NCBI RefSeq assembly: GCF_024679095.1
Contig: NC_066563.1
Coordinates: forward strand, 2,244,428-2,308,427
Direction: 5' to 3'
Origin: Eriocheir sinensis
Lineage: Eukaryota > Arthropoda > Malacostraca > Decapoda > Varunidae
DNA: 64,000 bases
This document shows positions 14,560 to 27,952 of the stretch, in pieces. Position numbers and translations under genes: made by a program. How positions within the stretch are numbered: the stretch's first letter is position 1; every line of letters starts with the position of its first letter. Below the pieces are notes generated by a model. The model did not search any database and was not told the origin of the DNA. It saw nothing but the letters and a program-made list of their open reading frames with translations.

Positions 14560-15280
14560 TGCTCTTTTCTCTTTCATTACTCACTCTCTGCTCTCCTGTC
14601 TTTCTTCTTTCTTGTACTCCCTCACTCCTTTCCTCTCATCCTTACCCCCATCCTTATCACCCTCTGTATTCCTTCTCACTCCCTCTCTCTTCCCTTTCAC
14701 AATATAAGGTTCATTCTTTAGGCATTATCCACTTCCTCTCTAACTTCCCTCTTCACAGCTACCCCTCCTCTCTTTTCTGAGTCATCTCACTCCCTTACTC
14801 ATTTTTATGCCCCTCCCACTCTCTCACCCTCGTCCCTCTCATAAGACATGCCTCATATAAGTACGGAATTAAGCCCTACTCTCTTACATTTTTTCTTACT
14901 TCTTTCTTTCCAATCTTCCCTCAAGGTGTACCCCCCCCCCCACCTCCCTCTCTCGACCCTTTCACACCACAGGCTTCATTCTTTTAGCATCATTCTTTTT
15001 TCCTCAACATCTCTCTTCACCATCACCCTTCCTTGCTCAATCCCTTACTTCAGACCTTCCCTCCACCCCGCCCTCTCGCTTTCGTCCCTCATAAGCCTCA
15101 TTCTCTTGGCACCACAGTTTTTCCTAATATCTTCTCTCTACACCATCACCCTTCCATACTCACTCTCTTCTTTACTCACCCCCTTCCTTCCTATCTTCCT
15201 TTAACCCCCTCTTCCCTCTCTCTCCTTCGTCCTTCTCACGCCGCAAGCCTCATTCTCAGCCACCACAAACTCCATTTGGT
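14560..15280. repeat. Pyrimidine-rich decayed tandem repeat, about 123-151 bp
   Basis: Landmarks of the type AGGCTTCATTCTTTTAGCATC recur near 14707, 14848, 14971, 15095 and 15246 in a CT-rich background. A run of 11 C starts at 14931. Open frames here are low-complexity. Confidence 0.6.
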
Positions 15281-15364
15281 AAAGTCCCGCGCGGGTGGGG
15301 CTTCTCCCTCAAAGTGGTGGATTAGGCCAGGGAAATTGTCTGACTTTGCTCTTAAATTGCTTTT

Positions 15365-15365
<1 letters not shown>

Positions 15366-15411
<46 letters not shown>
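15366..15411. repeat. (GA)n microsatellite, 46 bp
   Basis: A pure GA run at the junction between a pyrimidine-rich decayed array upstream and purine-rich DNA downstream. Confidence 0.97.
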
Positions 15412-15415
<4 letters not shown>

Positions 15416-15699
15416 TGGAAGCCAATGTGGATAAGAAAACAAGATAGAAAAATGAGAAGAGGTGAGACAAGAGATACGGAGAAAAAAAAATCATTGCGAA
15501 GGAAGAAAAACGATAAAAAATAAAGCAAAAACACAGGAGGACGTTGATAAAGAGTAGATCGGTGGAGTAGAAGGTGGCAGAGTGAGAGTGGGGATAGAAT
15601 ATAAGATAGATGAGGAGTAGATTGAGGAGGAAGAGATGGAAGTGGAGTGAGAGGTGCACCGGTGTGATACGAAAAGTGAAAGTAAGGTAGTGTTAGTAA

Positions 15700-15970
15700 T
15701 AATGCCTGGAAAGGAAACAAACAAAACATATATGGAGAAAAGGAAAAGAAAAATAATTAAGGTCTGAAATGGAAACACGTAAATCAGAAATGAAAATAAG
15801 GAAGAAATGAAAATAGTAGAGCTTGAAAAGTAAACAAATAAAACATATATGGAGAGAAGAAAAAACGAAAAATAATTAAGGTTTGAAAATGGAACACTTA
15901 GGTCAGAAATTAAAATAGTAAAGCTTGAAAAGGAAACAAAACAGGAATGGAAAGACGAAACAGAAAGAAA
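15700..15970. repeat. 117-bp tandem duplication, A-rich
   Basis: AAACATATATGGAG occurs at 15724 and 15841. The following AAAAATAATTAAGGTCTGAAA or TTTGAAA segments align. A third, partial unit starts near 15921 (GCTTGAAAAGGAAACAAAA). Confidence 0.85.
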
Positions 15971-16017
15971 ATAAAGGAAAAAAAAGAAGGAAAACATGAG
16001 AAGGAATAGACCGACAC

Positions 16018-16201
<184 letters not shown>

Positions 16202-16539
16202 CTACATGAAAGTATAAAGTTTATTCTTCACAACACACGACCTTCCTCAAGAAAATTTATCACGTCCCTCGCAATGATGTCGAAGATTATTATTATTATG
16301 CTTTTATATATATTTTTCTCTGGGTGGAGGCTTTTATTTGTGGAGTTTCATTCCCTTATTTTCTTCTTACTTCCATTGTTTTGTTTATTATTTCCAAAAG
16401 CACTCAGACTTGTATTCATCCGTACTGTTGTTAATTATCCGATACCTTGACTAAATATCTTTATCTTCAAAGTACCACTTCCCTTTTACATTCCTTTTAT
16501 CATTTAATATAATCATTTTTTGTTTCTTAATTGCTTTGT

Positions 16540-16815
16540 TTTGTTTTTTCATTCTTTTTATCTTTCGCTTTCACTCATTCGTTGTTGTTTTTTTATCTTT
16601 TCTCTTTCATCTTTCTTACACTCATTTATTTTATCTCGCATTTTCTCCTTTGTTTTTTCTTTCTCTTCACATTCCTCCATTAATAAATTCATCAACTTTT
16701 CTTGTTATTTTTTTACCTGTTTCTTTCCTTCCTTCATTCTCCGCTCTTTCCTCTTCTATCTTTTCTTCCACTCATTTATTTTTTCTCGCATTTTCTAGTC
16801 TCTTTCTCCCTTCAC
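16540..16815. repeat. 150-bp tandem duplication, T-rich
   Basis: CACTCATTTATTTTATCTCG (16619) and CACTCATTTATTTTTTCTCG (16769) mark two units. Both are followed by CATTTTCT and later TTCACATTCCT. Confidence 0.75.
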
Positions 16816-16994
16816 ATTCCTGTACTTCAAATATGGTGGTGAGGGGAGAACAGGCTTCCGTTTATCCCTCTCTATTACTCCTGACATTGCTGTGTTCCCC
16901 TCCAACACATTTTTATATTCGGTAAGTGGCTTTGGTAGTGATAACATGAATAGCTGGAGGTGCAGAGTAATAGTGGAGGCAGTATTCGTTGGGA

Positions 16995-16996
16995 TG

Positions 16997-17041
<45 letters not shown>

Positions 17042-17134
17042 AGAACAGTAGCAGTAGCTGTGGTGGTAGTGGTGATGGTAGTAGTAGTAGTAGTGGTAGT
17101 GGTAGTAGTAGTGGTGGTAGTACTATTAGTAGTA
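16995..17134. repeat. (GTA)n array with imperfect continuation
   Basis: A pure GTA/TAG core at about 16998-17040, then imperfect GTA, GTG and GCA units to 17134. Poly-Ser and poly-Val frames are artefacts. Confidence 0.94.
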
Positions 17135-17346
17135 GGACAAATATGGTTAACATTTTTTTGGCTCAGAGAAGAAGAAAAAAAAACCTCCCTCCTCTCTCTC
17201 TCCCCTCTTCATTTTTTTGTTCTAGTAAAAAGAAAATGGAGATCGGATAGAGATAATATAAAAGGGTCAAAAGAAAATGGATTGGGGTCATATTTTCCGA
17301 TGAAGGATGAATTACATGAGTGATGGTGCAGGATCGCAGACTATAT

Positions 17347-17360
17347 CCCCCCCCCCCCCC

Positions 17361-17407
<47 letters not shown>

Positions 17408-17482
17408 CACCTATCTGTATCTATGTATCTATTATTTATGCATCTATCTATCTGTCTATCTATCTATTTATCTATCTATCAT
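17347..17482. repeat. C14, (TC)n and (TATC)n compound array
   Basis: 14 C (17347-17360), then 44 bases of TC (17362-17405), then imperfect TATC/TGTC units (17411-17482). Confidence 0.95.
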
Positions 17483-17936
17483 TCATTTCATTTGTCCCTC
17501 CTGTTATCCATTTTCTATCTCTTCCTTCTTCCTCTTCAAACGTTGTCCTTTTTCTTTTTCTTCTCGAGTCTCCATTTTTTTCTTCTTCATAAAGTTTAGT
17601 TTTCATTTTTTTTTTATTCCCCTTCCCATCCCAGCTCGTTCTTCATTTTCCTTCAGTGTTTCTTTCATATTATTTTTTATCTTCTCTTGTGACTAAATTA
17701 TATCTTTCTTTTCCTTCTGAATCATCTATGTTTCCGTACCACATTTTTTTTTTATTTGATTTTAGTGTCTTTCTATTCTGTTTTCCTTTCGCTGTTCCAC
17801 CCCGAACGCCAACTTAAAAATACTGTTTTGTTTTCATGTCCATTTTTTTCCTTCATCCAGCTTTCTCCTTTTGTTTCGTAGCCGGATCTGGTTTAAGAAA
17901 AATTCCGTTTTTACACTCATTCACACACTCACACAA

Positions 17937-18130
17937 ACACACACACACACACACACACACTCTAACATTAGCAGGCAGAACAAGTCTCGGTGAGCGGTTC
18001 TCTTTTCCTTAACGTTGAGCCTCGGTGCAAAACTTTGTGATGGAGATTAATGATTCTAGGCGAACAGGATGTCAGGGAGGCGCGGGAAGACCAACACACA
18101 CACACATACACACACACACACGCAAGCAAA
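17937..18130. repeat. Two short (AC)n arrays
   Basis: Pure AC at 17937-17960 and a broken CA array at about 18093-18122, separated by sequence without recognisable content. Confidence 0.9.
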
Positions 18131-18266
18131 ATGCAAGCACAAAATTGTATGAAAATTGCCAGGGAGAAAAACCACCAGTACGTTTCCTTACACCAAACAA
18201 CAGGAAATGAATAAACACAAGGAGTCTGTCAGGTATCATGAAAATAAGCTATTGTTTTCGACCCCT

Positions 18267-18267
<1 letters not shown>

Positions 18268-18321
<54 letters not shown>
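18268..18321. repeat. (CA)n microsatellite
   Basis: A 54-base pure CA run. Confidence 0.97.
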
Positions 18322-18322
<1 letters not shown>

Positions 18323-18654
18323 CCTAAAGGGGGTAGAAAGACTTTGTATCTAAGAAAAAAACAGATATACTGACAATAAACACATCGAGCTGAAAATATT
18401 GACACTTATGCATTTGAGAAAGTCGAAAAACGCGAACACACACACACATATACACACACCACCACCACCATCAGGCTACACGGGAAAAGTTTTATTATCA
18501 CTGTTATTTATTTCCTTTCGAAACGTGACCGAAGACAGAACAAAAATATTTCATCGTTTTCCGCTCAATCCACGATGACAAAAACAGAGAAACAATATAT
18601 TTTTTTCCTCCGCGTCAAATACCTGAGCGATGCGACGCTGGGATCGACGACCAC

Positions 18655-18859
<205 letters not shown>

Positions 18860-19186
18860 GTGAGAGGGGAGGGACGAAGACGACGCGGAAATATTGACAA
18901 ATTGCACCAGACTTCCTTCACGGCGCGGTGCAAAAAGTTAGGGGCCAGATGTAAAAAGTAGGAAAAACAGGAAAATGCGACGACGGTGAAGCGTCAGAGG
19001 AAAGAAGAGATGAAGGTACAAACTTATAATAACAGTAGTAGCAATGTAAAAAGCAGTAGCAGTCGAAAGTAGGGGTAGATTTTTTATTTATTTATATTAC
19101 AGGGAAGAAAGCAGCTCAAGGCAAAACCATATGAAGACAAAAGTAGTGAGTAGTAAGTAGTGAGTAATGTAGTGGAAGTAGTCGTT

Positions 19187-19211
19187 GTAGTAGTAGTAGT
19201 AGTAGTAGCAG

Positions 19212-19241
<30 letters not shown>
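19187..19241. repeat. (GTA)7 facing (TAC)10: perfect hairpin
   Basis: (GTA)7 at 19187-19207 is followed, after GCAG, by (TAC)10 at 19212-19241. The two are reverse complements, so a 21-bp perfect stem with a very small loop can form. AT-rich ATTATC-type sequence follows to about 19330. Confidence 0.95.
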
Positions 19242-19243
<2 letters not shown>

Positions 19244-19497
19244 TGCTACTACTCAATACTATCATTATCATAAAACTTATCATTATCATTATTATTTTTA
19301 TCATTATTATTATTTTTATTATCATGATTACGTATTATTATGAATAGTTATTATTATCAATTAATTTTGATGTTTTTGTTGATAAAGGAAATTATGAAAA
19401 TGATAACAAAGATAATGATGATGATAAAGCTGTTGTACTAGTATACGAAATGCATTAATATCGATGTAGGGTGATGTAAAAGCAACCAAGCATAGAG

Positions 19498-19592
19498 GAG
19501 GCAGGCAGGCCGACAAGCAGGCGGCATCAGCCAGGCAGGCAAGAAAACAGGCTATCAGACAGGCGGGCAGGCAGGCAACAGGCAAGCAGAGA
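19498..19592. repeat. Degenerate GCAG/GCAGGCAG repeat
   Basis: GCAGGCAGGC, AGCAGGCGG, CAGGCAGGCAA, GCGGGCAGGCAGGCAA and similar phrases cluster over about 95 bases. The Cys/Leu/Ala-rich reverse frames come from this. Confidence 0.75.
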
Positions 19593-20084
19593 CAGAGGGA
19601 GAGGGCGGCAGCAGTGACGTTCAGGAATCAATACTATGAGCAGAGATGATAACAGTCCTGCTTCCCTCGCCCTCCCCCTCACACACACGTCACACTCATC
19701 CGCCCACACCCTCGTCACCCGAGTGCTCCATACACACAATACGCAACTCAGCACGCATATAAGGGGACAGCTTTTACTGCCCCGAGGCGCGGCTAGAGAA
19801 GATAAACAACCGCCAAATTGCCGCAATGGAGATGTTTGGTGTACTTATATTGAGCGGCGTCCAGGAAGAGACAGGGAGGGGCGGGCGTCCTCAAGACAAA
19901 GCAAACGTATCATGTAACAAACAAGCACGTAACTGCTACCTCTACTACGCCGCTTCCCCTCTTTGTTCTCTCTCTCTCTCTCTCGTTGGATCTTTTTTGA
20001 AAACGAATATAAAACAAAGTAGAAAAGAACACAATCTAACTCTTCTTTTCCGCCAGGCCCTTGAGTTATCTTGGTTTACTCGTC

Positions 20085-20480
20085 CATAAAGGGCCGGCCG
20101 GAGACACGGGGGACGTCGGGAGCGCCGGTCCCGAGGCAGCGAGCAGTTCTCAGCGTCTCCCGGGCCGAGGCAGCAACACACTCCGGCACCGACTTTCCCG
20201 GTCATTCCTCATTTTACATGGCCCTCACGCACTGGGCGCTCCGCTGGTGCCGCCTCTCCCGCCCACACCAGACACGTCCCACCTCCTTCCTCGTTCCTTC
20301 TGTTCTTTGGCCGCTATCTAACCTTTCTGCCTTCCTTGATTTCTTGTATGATGTCTCGGAACAGCTAGAATATATAAACTGGAACGGTACATTAATGAAA
20401 TGGGAGGTTTGGCAACATCTCCTTGTTTTCCTCTGCCACCTGGTGCTGCCATCTGGCGCCGGGCGGAAGAACTACGCCGC
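20085..20480. other. GC-rich, CpG-rich segment, no gene recognised
   Basis: Contains GGGCCGGCCGG, GACGTCGGGAGCGCCGG and CTCCCGGGCCGAGG. A 157-codon open frame crosses it but shows no recognisable domain, signal peptide or codon-use evidence. Left unannotated as a gene. Confidence 0.35.
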
Positions 20481-21111
20481 TAGCAGTGTATTGTTGGCAC
20501 TGTCGTCATGGCCTCTTCCCTTTAGTCCCTATTACAAACGCTGAATGCTAATTCGCACCGGCAGTGTGCAGCGCGGCATGCAGCACGGAATGCGGCTGTG
20601 TATGTATGCACAGTATACATGGCCCACAGGATGTTGTTATCGGTCATCAAATATCAAAACAGTGAAGTATACCAGTCAATACAAATGATGGAACACAAAA
20701 TATTATATTTTTGCAAATGAATTTAATTTCACGGTGTTTACGAAGCCGGTAGGCGGTGTTGTCTCAAAGACTATTAAACTAATAAACATTAATGGCACTA
20801 CAGATGCTGCTGCTGCTACTGCTACTACCCATACTACTATTAGTACTATAAAAGTACTTTTGTTTCTGCTGAAAGCTATTTTTGTTTTTCTTTATTAATC
20901 CAATTTCTTCACTAGTTTTTTTCTCTCTTCCTTTTACTCAGTCGTTCGTCACTCTCAGCACGGCCACGCAAACATAACACAACATCGTTATGGACAGTCA
21001 AGGTATCGTCAAGTGAGATCTGCCCGTATCCGGTGACCGCTGTCCCGGCACGCTGCACAAAACTCTACGCTACACCACCTCCGGGTTTCAGTACAGCTCT
21101 CAGACGAGGTA

Positions 21112-21304
21112 TAGGTAGAGGTAAAGTTGGGTGCATACGCTTAAGATGCGCGTTTCCTCGGTGCTTATCTCCGTCATATTGGCCCTTGAGCCTGTGGCGC
21201 GTAACAACCCCAAGATACAAGGCCGGTGTGACATCCGGGTTACTAAAGTTTAGCTTCCCTAGATTTTCCCAGGCACCCTTTCACTGAGCTGCCCGAAAGG
21301 GAGG
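21112..21304. mobile_element. Candidate interspersed repeat (class unknown)
   Basis: A stretch of balanced composition containing GGTGCTTATCTCCG, CCTTGAGCCTGTGG, GTGTGACATCCGGGTTACT and TTTCCCAGGCACCC. From memory this wording resembles a common interspersed repeat of decapod genomes. There is no second copy in this window to confirm it. It abuts the (GA)n array at 21337. It has no coding potential. Confidence 0.3.
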
Positions 21305-21334
21305 ATTTTTTTCTTAAATGTGACTGAATATTGT

Positions 21335-22145
<811 letters not shown>

Positions 22146-22175
22146 ACTACGACTACTACCACTACTACTCCTACT

Positions 22176-22178
<3 letters not shown>

Positions 22179-22230
<52 letters not shown>
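22179..22230. repeat. (GA)n microsatellite, 52 bp, after a CTA run
   Basis: A pure GA run directly downstream of imperfect CTA units (22146-22178), and 108 bases before the next GA array. Confidence 0.97.
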
Positions 22231-22232
<2 letters not shown>

Positions 22233-22336
22233 CAAAGGCAAACAGAACCAAGAAAGTAAAATAACTGATATATGGAGAAAGGAAAAGAGAAGGAAAAAAA
22301 AAGGAAAAAGGGAAAAAAAGGAAAAAGGATGACCAC

Positions 22337-23343
<1,007 letters not shown>

Positions 23344-23395
<52 letters not shown>
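23344..23395. repeat. (CA)n microsatellite
   Basis: About 51 bases of pure CA. Confidence 0.97.
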
Positions 23396-23397
<2 letters not shown>

Positions 23398-23799
23398 AAC
23401 CAAAGAAAAAGAAGTAAAAAAAATATGGTGCAAGAAACTCGAAAGTTGAAAGTGCGTATCTGTGGTCGGGAGGTACAGGCGGGGCGAGGCAAAAAGAAAT
23501 TAAACAGAAGGGGAGGATTATGACACTACGAGACCCTGAGGCGAGCCGACGTGGTACAGAAATGAAAGTAGCTCGACGGAGGGCGGCGGAGGTGCGGCAC
23601 AGTGACAATTCAATCATTAACACTAAATAAGGGGCTAAAAGTTTTCATTATATGGTACGCAGCCAAACATAATGAGAGATAAGTTACTGCAGAGGCATCA
23701 GTGTGGAGCGTCAAAAGAGGTGTGAGTGTAGGTCATGCTGGGCCATAAAAGAAATTCCTTATAAGTAACTTGTATAGTATAATCAAGTACGAAGAAAAG

Positions 23800-23980
23800 A
23801 AGAAAAAGAGAGGTATGAGTGGGGATGAGTGAGGGAGGCGTGAGTGGGAGTGTAGGACGAGGACGTGAGGAGGAGGGGGATGGTGAAGGGGAATGAGAAA
23901 TGAGGGAGGGAGACGATGGCGGGAGAAGGGTGGGAGGAGGAGAATGGACCCTGGAGGAGGAGGACGGGAGGGATCGGCCG
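23800..23980. repeat. Polypurine tract, GAGGAGGGGGATGG-type
   Basis: A purine-rich stretch with irregular GGAGGAG and GAGTGGGAGTG units, without a gene. Confidence 0.7.
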
Positions 23981-24049
23981 TTCAAACAGTGACTGCCAGA
24001 TCCGTAGAGAACGTGAGGAAGGGGAGACGAGGGAAATGCTGTCAGCTCT

Positions 24050-24430
24050 CTCTTGCATGACTCTTAAAACCTTACTTCGCACCACCGTCAGCTCAAAGGA
24101 GGATTTTAATAAACACTCCATTGTCTTTACAGCGTGACAGAAGAGCCGTACATTCGTGGTGTTACGCGCCCAGTTCTAAAGGAAAGGGCAGGTGACTGAT
24201 ACACACTCCTCCGTCTTAGCAAAATATCCATAACTTCTTCAACCAACCAATGAACGTCGATATGTTCTTACGGTGTGACAGAAGTCTGACGGAGGTGAGG
24301 TGACACGATTTAACAGAAAGGAAGTGTTAGTGAAAGATAGCTCTTCCATCTTAGCGACTCCTCCTCCAGCTTCCTCAGTCAACCAAATACACGTCAAGAT
24401 GTCTTTACAGTGTAGGAGAGAGAAAGTATC
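24050..24430. repeat. About 139-bp tandem repeat, 2-3 units
   Basis: GTCTTTACAGCGTGACAGAAG (24123), GTTCTTACGGTGTGACAGAAG (24264) and GTCTTTACAGTGTAGGAGAG (24401) mark successive units. CTCCGTCTTAGC and TTCCATCTTAGC recur inside. Confidence 0.75.
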
Positions 24431-24589
24431 AGTGACTACGTAGAAGCGCTATTAGTTAAGGTAAAGTAGTAGGCAGATAAAGACAAGAAAAAAATCAAAC
24501 AGACAGACAGACAATAAAAAGTAATGAGTACATGACGGTTAAGGGCAGAGGGATAGAGAAAGACGGACTAGAACAACAAAACATATAGA

Positions 24590-24846
24590 TGACAAAGAGA
24601 AATAAACATAAATACGAGAAAACAAAAAACAAAGCCAATTAGAAGAAACATTAACACAGAAGCAGAAACAAAATCGGACGACAAGCACACCCCCAAAAAC
24701 ACCCACACACACACACACACAAACACAGGAACAGAAAATGATGAACAGAACTCAATCAGTGAAAAACATAGGGAAAAACACTAATAGCCAGACGGAGAGA
24801 TAGACAGGTACAAATACACAAAACACACACCTCTTCTGGCTGACTC

Positions 24847-24884
<38 letters not shown>

Positions 24885-25085
24885 AACACACGAACAAAGA
24901 AGAAAAGAAAACTGGGGCGGAAACAAAAATCAACGACAGAAAAACAAAAAAACAAAACAAAAAACAGACATAGAAACAAACAAAACCTTCAGAAAATGAC
25001 AAAAAAATGAACTAACAAAAAAATAAAGAGAGACAAAACACAAAGAAAACAAATAACTAGGCAGATAGGTAGACACACACAAACC
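24590..25085. repeat. (CA)n array within CAAA/ACAAA-rich low-complexity DNA
   Basis: Pure CA at 24848-24881 and a short CA run at about 24703-24720, within A/C-rich DNA full of AAACAAA and AACAC phrases. No gene. Confidence 0.85.
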
Positions 25086-25244
25086 CCACATCCTCCTCAA
25101 GCTGGCTCACCCCCCCTCACCAGGGCCTCCTCTTCGTGGCCGCGTCCGAGGAAGCTGCTCATCGGGACTCAAGAGACAGTTAAGCGACCTCGCGTAAGGA
25201 ATCTGTCGCTCTTAGTTTTTGTGATAGCGTGAGTCAGGGGCTGA

Positions 25245-25735
25245 GGGAGACGGAGAGGGAGGGAGGAGGCAGGAGAGGGAAGGAGGGAGAAGGAGGGAGG
25301 AGGAGAGAGAAGGAAGCAGCAGAGAGGGAAGGAGGGAGAGGAAAGGAGGGAGAAGGAAAAGGAAGGAGGGAGGTGGAGAGGGAAGGATGAAGGAATAGAG
25401 AGAAGGAGGGAGTTGAGGGAGGGATCGAGGAGGAGAGGGAAGGAGGAAGGAGGAGAAGGATGGAGGGAGAAGAATAAGGAAGGAGGGAAGAGCAGAAAGA
25501 AAGAGGGAAAAGGGTCTGGAGGGAGAATAGGATGGAAGGAGGAAGATTAGGATAGAGAGAGGAACAGAGGGATAGAGGGAGGGAGGAGAGCGAGGAATCG
25601 GGGGTGTAGGGAGAGGAAATATAGGTAGGTATGGAAGAAAAGGGAGGTAAGAAGAATAGCTACGGATATGAAGGAGAGAATAGGTAAACAGAAGAAAAGG
25701 AAAGAACAGGAAACGTTGGAGAAAAAAATATGTTC
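25245..25735. repeat. Polypurine GGGAGGA-type low-complexity tract
   Basis: About 490 bases of nearly pure A/G with GGAGGGAGAAGGA phrases repeated irregularly. Frames on the opposite strand are Ser/Leu/Pro/Phe-rich artefacts. Confidence 0.85.
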
Positions 25736-25974
25736 AAATGAAGGAAACGGCAGACAGACGGACAAACAGACAGTCCCTCCCAATTGTGCTCCCCACCCCC
25801 CTTCAAGACACAGACCAAACTACCCACTACATCTCCATCGTGGGTCATTTACTCAGGTAAAAACAACAGCTGAGTGTCCGGAAAAGGGAGCAGATGGGGA
25901 AGGTTCAGGGGCGGTGAGCGGGAAGGGAGTGCGGGAGGGAATTAAGAATCAAAGGAGGCGATATAGGGGGCAGC

Positions 25975-26275
25975 GGCGCAACGGTACTACTTGTCGACGC
26001 GGGATTAAAAAACCACAGTGACAGTTGTTTGTAAAGTGTAAGGAAAAGGGTATCGTGAGGCAGGGAAGAAAAGAAAGAAATATGGATATAGAGATAGTAA
26101 GAACCGAGGAAAAAGCATAACAACAAAAGGGAAAACGGTACTTGTCGACGTGGAAATAAGAAATAAAATAAAATACGGTTGTTTGTAAAATTTAGAGAAA
26201 TGGGTATCGTGAGGCAGGGGAAAAATAGAAAGGAATATGGAGTTAATAGTTGATAGTTACGAGGGAAAATACAGC
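25975..26275. repeat. 151-bp tandem duplication
   Basis: CTTGTCGACG occurs at 25990 and 26141. Both copies continue with ACAGTTGTTTGTAAA or ACGGTTGTTTGTAAA and GGGTATCGTGAGGCAGGG. Identity is high, so this is fairly recent. Confidence 0.85.
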
Positions 26276-26474
26276 AAACCGGTTAAATCATAGGTCGTTA
26301 ACAAGCAGTAGAGAAAGCAGTGCAGGATACTCAAGAATACTAAAAGAATAAATATGAATAGAAATAAACAAGCCACACTTTTTTTACTCTGAGATTTACA
26401 TAGTTTAATTTTTTTTCTTATTGGCCAAACATAATTTTTTCACACAAACAAAAGGGAACCAGACAAAGACAGAC

Positions 26475-26685
26475 ACTACCTTATCCTGTGGCTCTTCCTC
26501 CTCCTTCTCCTCCTCCTTTTGTCTCCTCTTTACTCTCCTCTGCCTCCTCTTCTTCTTTCATTTCCTCATCGTCCTTCCTTTTCGGCCTCCTTATCCTCAT
26601 CCTTTTCTACTTGTACCTTCTCCTCTTTCAATATTTTCCTCATTCTTACTTCTTCATTTTAGTTCAAGGTTTATCAGCATTTTTC

Positions 26686-26738
<53 letters not shown>

Positions 26739-26740
26739 GG
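26475..26740. repeat. CCT-rich tract followed by (AC)n
   Basis: CTCCTCCTTCTCCTCCTCC at about 26496, then pyrimidine-rich DNA, then 50 bases of pure AC (26689-26738). Confidence 0.9.
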
Positions 26741-26883
26741 GGGTTGGTTACGCCTCACGAAAGACTCGCACCACAAACCTAAAACACAAGAGCATGATCA
26801 CAATTTATGGCACTTCCGCCGCCACGGAGGGAACGGAGAGGGGGGAAGGGAGAGGAAAAAACTTCACCAAAACGCCATTACGG

Positions 26884-27050
26884 AAGGAGGAGGAGGAGGA
26901 GGAGGAGGAGATAATAAACAAAAAATAAGAAGCAAAAATTGGAGTGGGAAGGAGATGAAGAACCAAAAGAAAACAGTAAGAAAGTGGAAGGGAAAAAAGA
27001 AGAGGAAAAACGGGAGGAGGAGGAGGAGGAGGAGGAGGAAGAGGAGGAGG
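26884..27050. repeat. Two (GGA)n arrays
   Basis: GGA runs at 26886-26910 and 27014-27050, joined by A-rich purine DNA. Confidence 0.92.
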
Positions 27051-27128
27051 CGTTTGTTGGTTTAGAACTATGAAGCCTCAAGACTCGTTCAAAGGTTTCC
27101 AGACGACGAAAAAAAAGGGAAGAAACCG

Positions 27129-27238
27129 GTGTGTGTGTGTGCGTGTGTGTGTGTGTGTGTGTGTATTACGAGCCTCTGTGGATTAGTAGCAGAGTTTTTT
27201 CCAGACATATTTTTACTTCTTCGTTCTACATACTTTCA

Positions 27239-27280
<42 letters not shown>
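27129..27280. repeat. (GT)n and (ACT)n arrays
   Basis: GT with one GC interruption at 27129-27164, and pure ACT/CTA at about 27241-27280. Confidence 0.95.
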
Positions 27281-27354
27281 CACTATTACGGCTATCACTA
27301 CTGTCTACTGAACGATATAAGGAGAAGTACAATATAAGGCAATTTAGCTGTAAT

Positions 27355-27477
27355 ACTCTCTCTCTCTCTCATTACTTTCATCCCCTTCTCTCCCCCGTCC
27401 CCCACTTAACTGAGGCAAACAGACAAACAGACAAACACACGAGTGATATTGCCCAACGTGACGCAATAAAACCAACA

Positions 27478-27524
<47 letters not shown>

Positions 27525-27606
27525 CCAATTTTTTCTCACTTTTGTCTTTTCATCATTCGTCTAAATCTCCTCTCTCTCTCCTCCTCCTCCTCCTCCTCCT
27601 CCTCCT
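27355..27606. repeat. (CT)n and (CCT)n arrays
   Basis: A short CT run at 27357-27370, pure TC at 27483-27521, and CTC/CCT at 27579-27606. Confidence 0.93.
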
Positions 27607-27756
27607 TTCCTCCGGCTCTTGTATCCTCTCCTCCACAAGGCAAACAGGAGGGAGGGGCGAGGAAATAGGGTAATGGAGGATGCCAACATCAAGTGGAGAG
27701 TAGAAATGGAAGAATAAATATGTAGGAAGGGAATAAGGGAAAAGTTTAACCCGGTA

Positions 27757-27815
27757 GCAGCGACGGGCCAAATTTGTGGCTTTACCGTGTACCAGCGATG
27801 GGCCAAATTTCTGCC
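27757..27815. repeat. 35-bp unit of MITE copy 1, one full plus a partial unit
   Basis: One full unit lies at 27757-27791. A second, starting at 27792 as CCAGCGATGGGCC, runs into the unique middle of the element. Set against the 3 full units of copy 2, this is a copy-number polymorphism between family members. Confidence 0.85.
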
Positions 27816-27935
27816 ATGATATAAACCTCATAAAATAGAGGATGCATAAACTAATCACACATGCGTTGATATATATTATGAAATGTTTTGCGTGAGTGAT
27901 GTTTCTTTCTCATTATTTTACTTAGAGGGGCCTAT

Positions 27936-27952
27936 AACCTAACCTAACCTAA
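27936..27952. repeat. Interstitial telomere-type repeat (AACCT)3
   Basis: Three AACCT units plus AA lie in the right part of MITE copy 1, between GGGGCCTAT and GAAACATG. MITE copy 2 has only GGGGCCTTTAAGAAACATG at the same place. AACCT is the complement of TTAGG, the ancestral arthropod telomere repeat. The array is short and could also have arisen by slippage. Confidence 0.75.

Larger units (their letters stand above)
19331..21111. other. Intergenic sequence around a GC-rich patch
   Basis: Apart from the GCAG cluster and the CpG-rich 20085-20480 segment, this is mixed to AT-rich DNA with short GCT/ACT runs near 20803-20850. No gene recognised. Confidence 0.45.

Noticed and set aside
20071..20544. 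157-codon forward frame in CpG-rich DNA
   Set aside because: No domain, signal peptide or conserved motif is visible, and overlapping frames on both strands are also open, as expected in GC-rich DNA.
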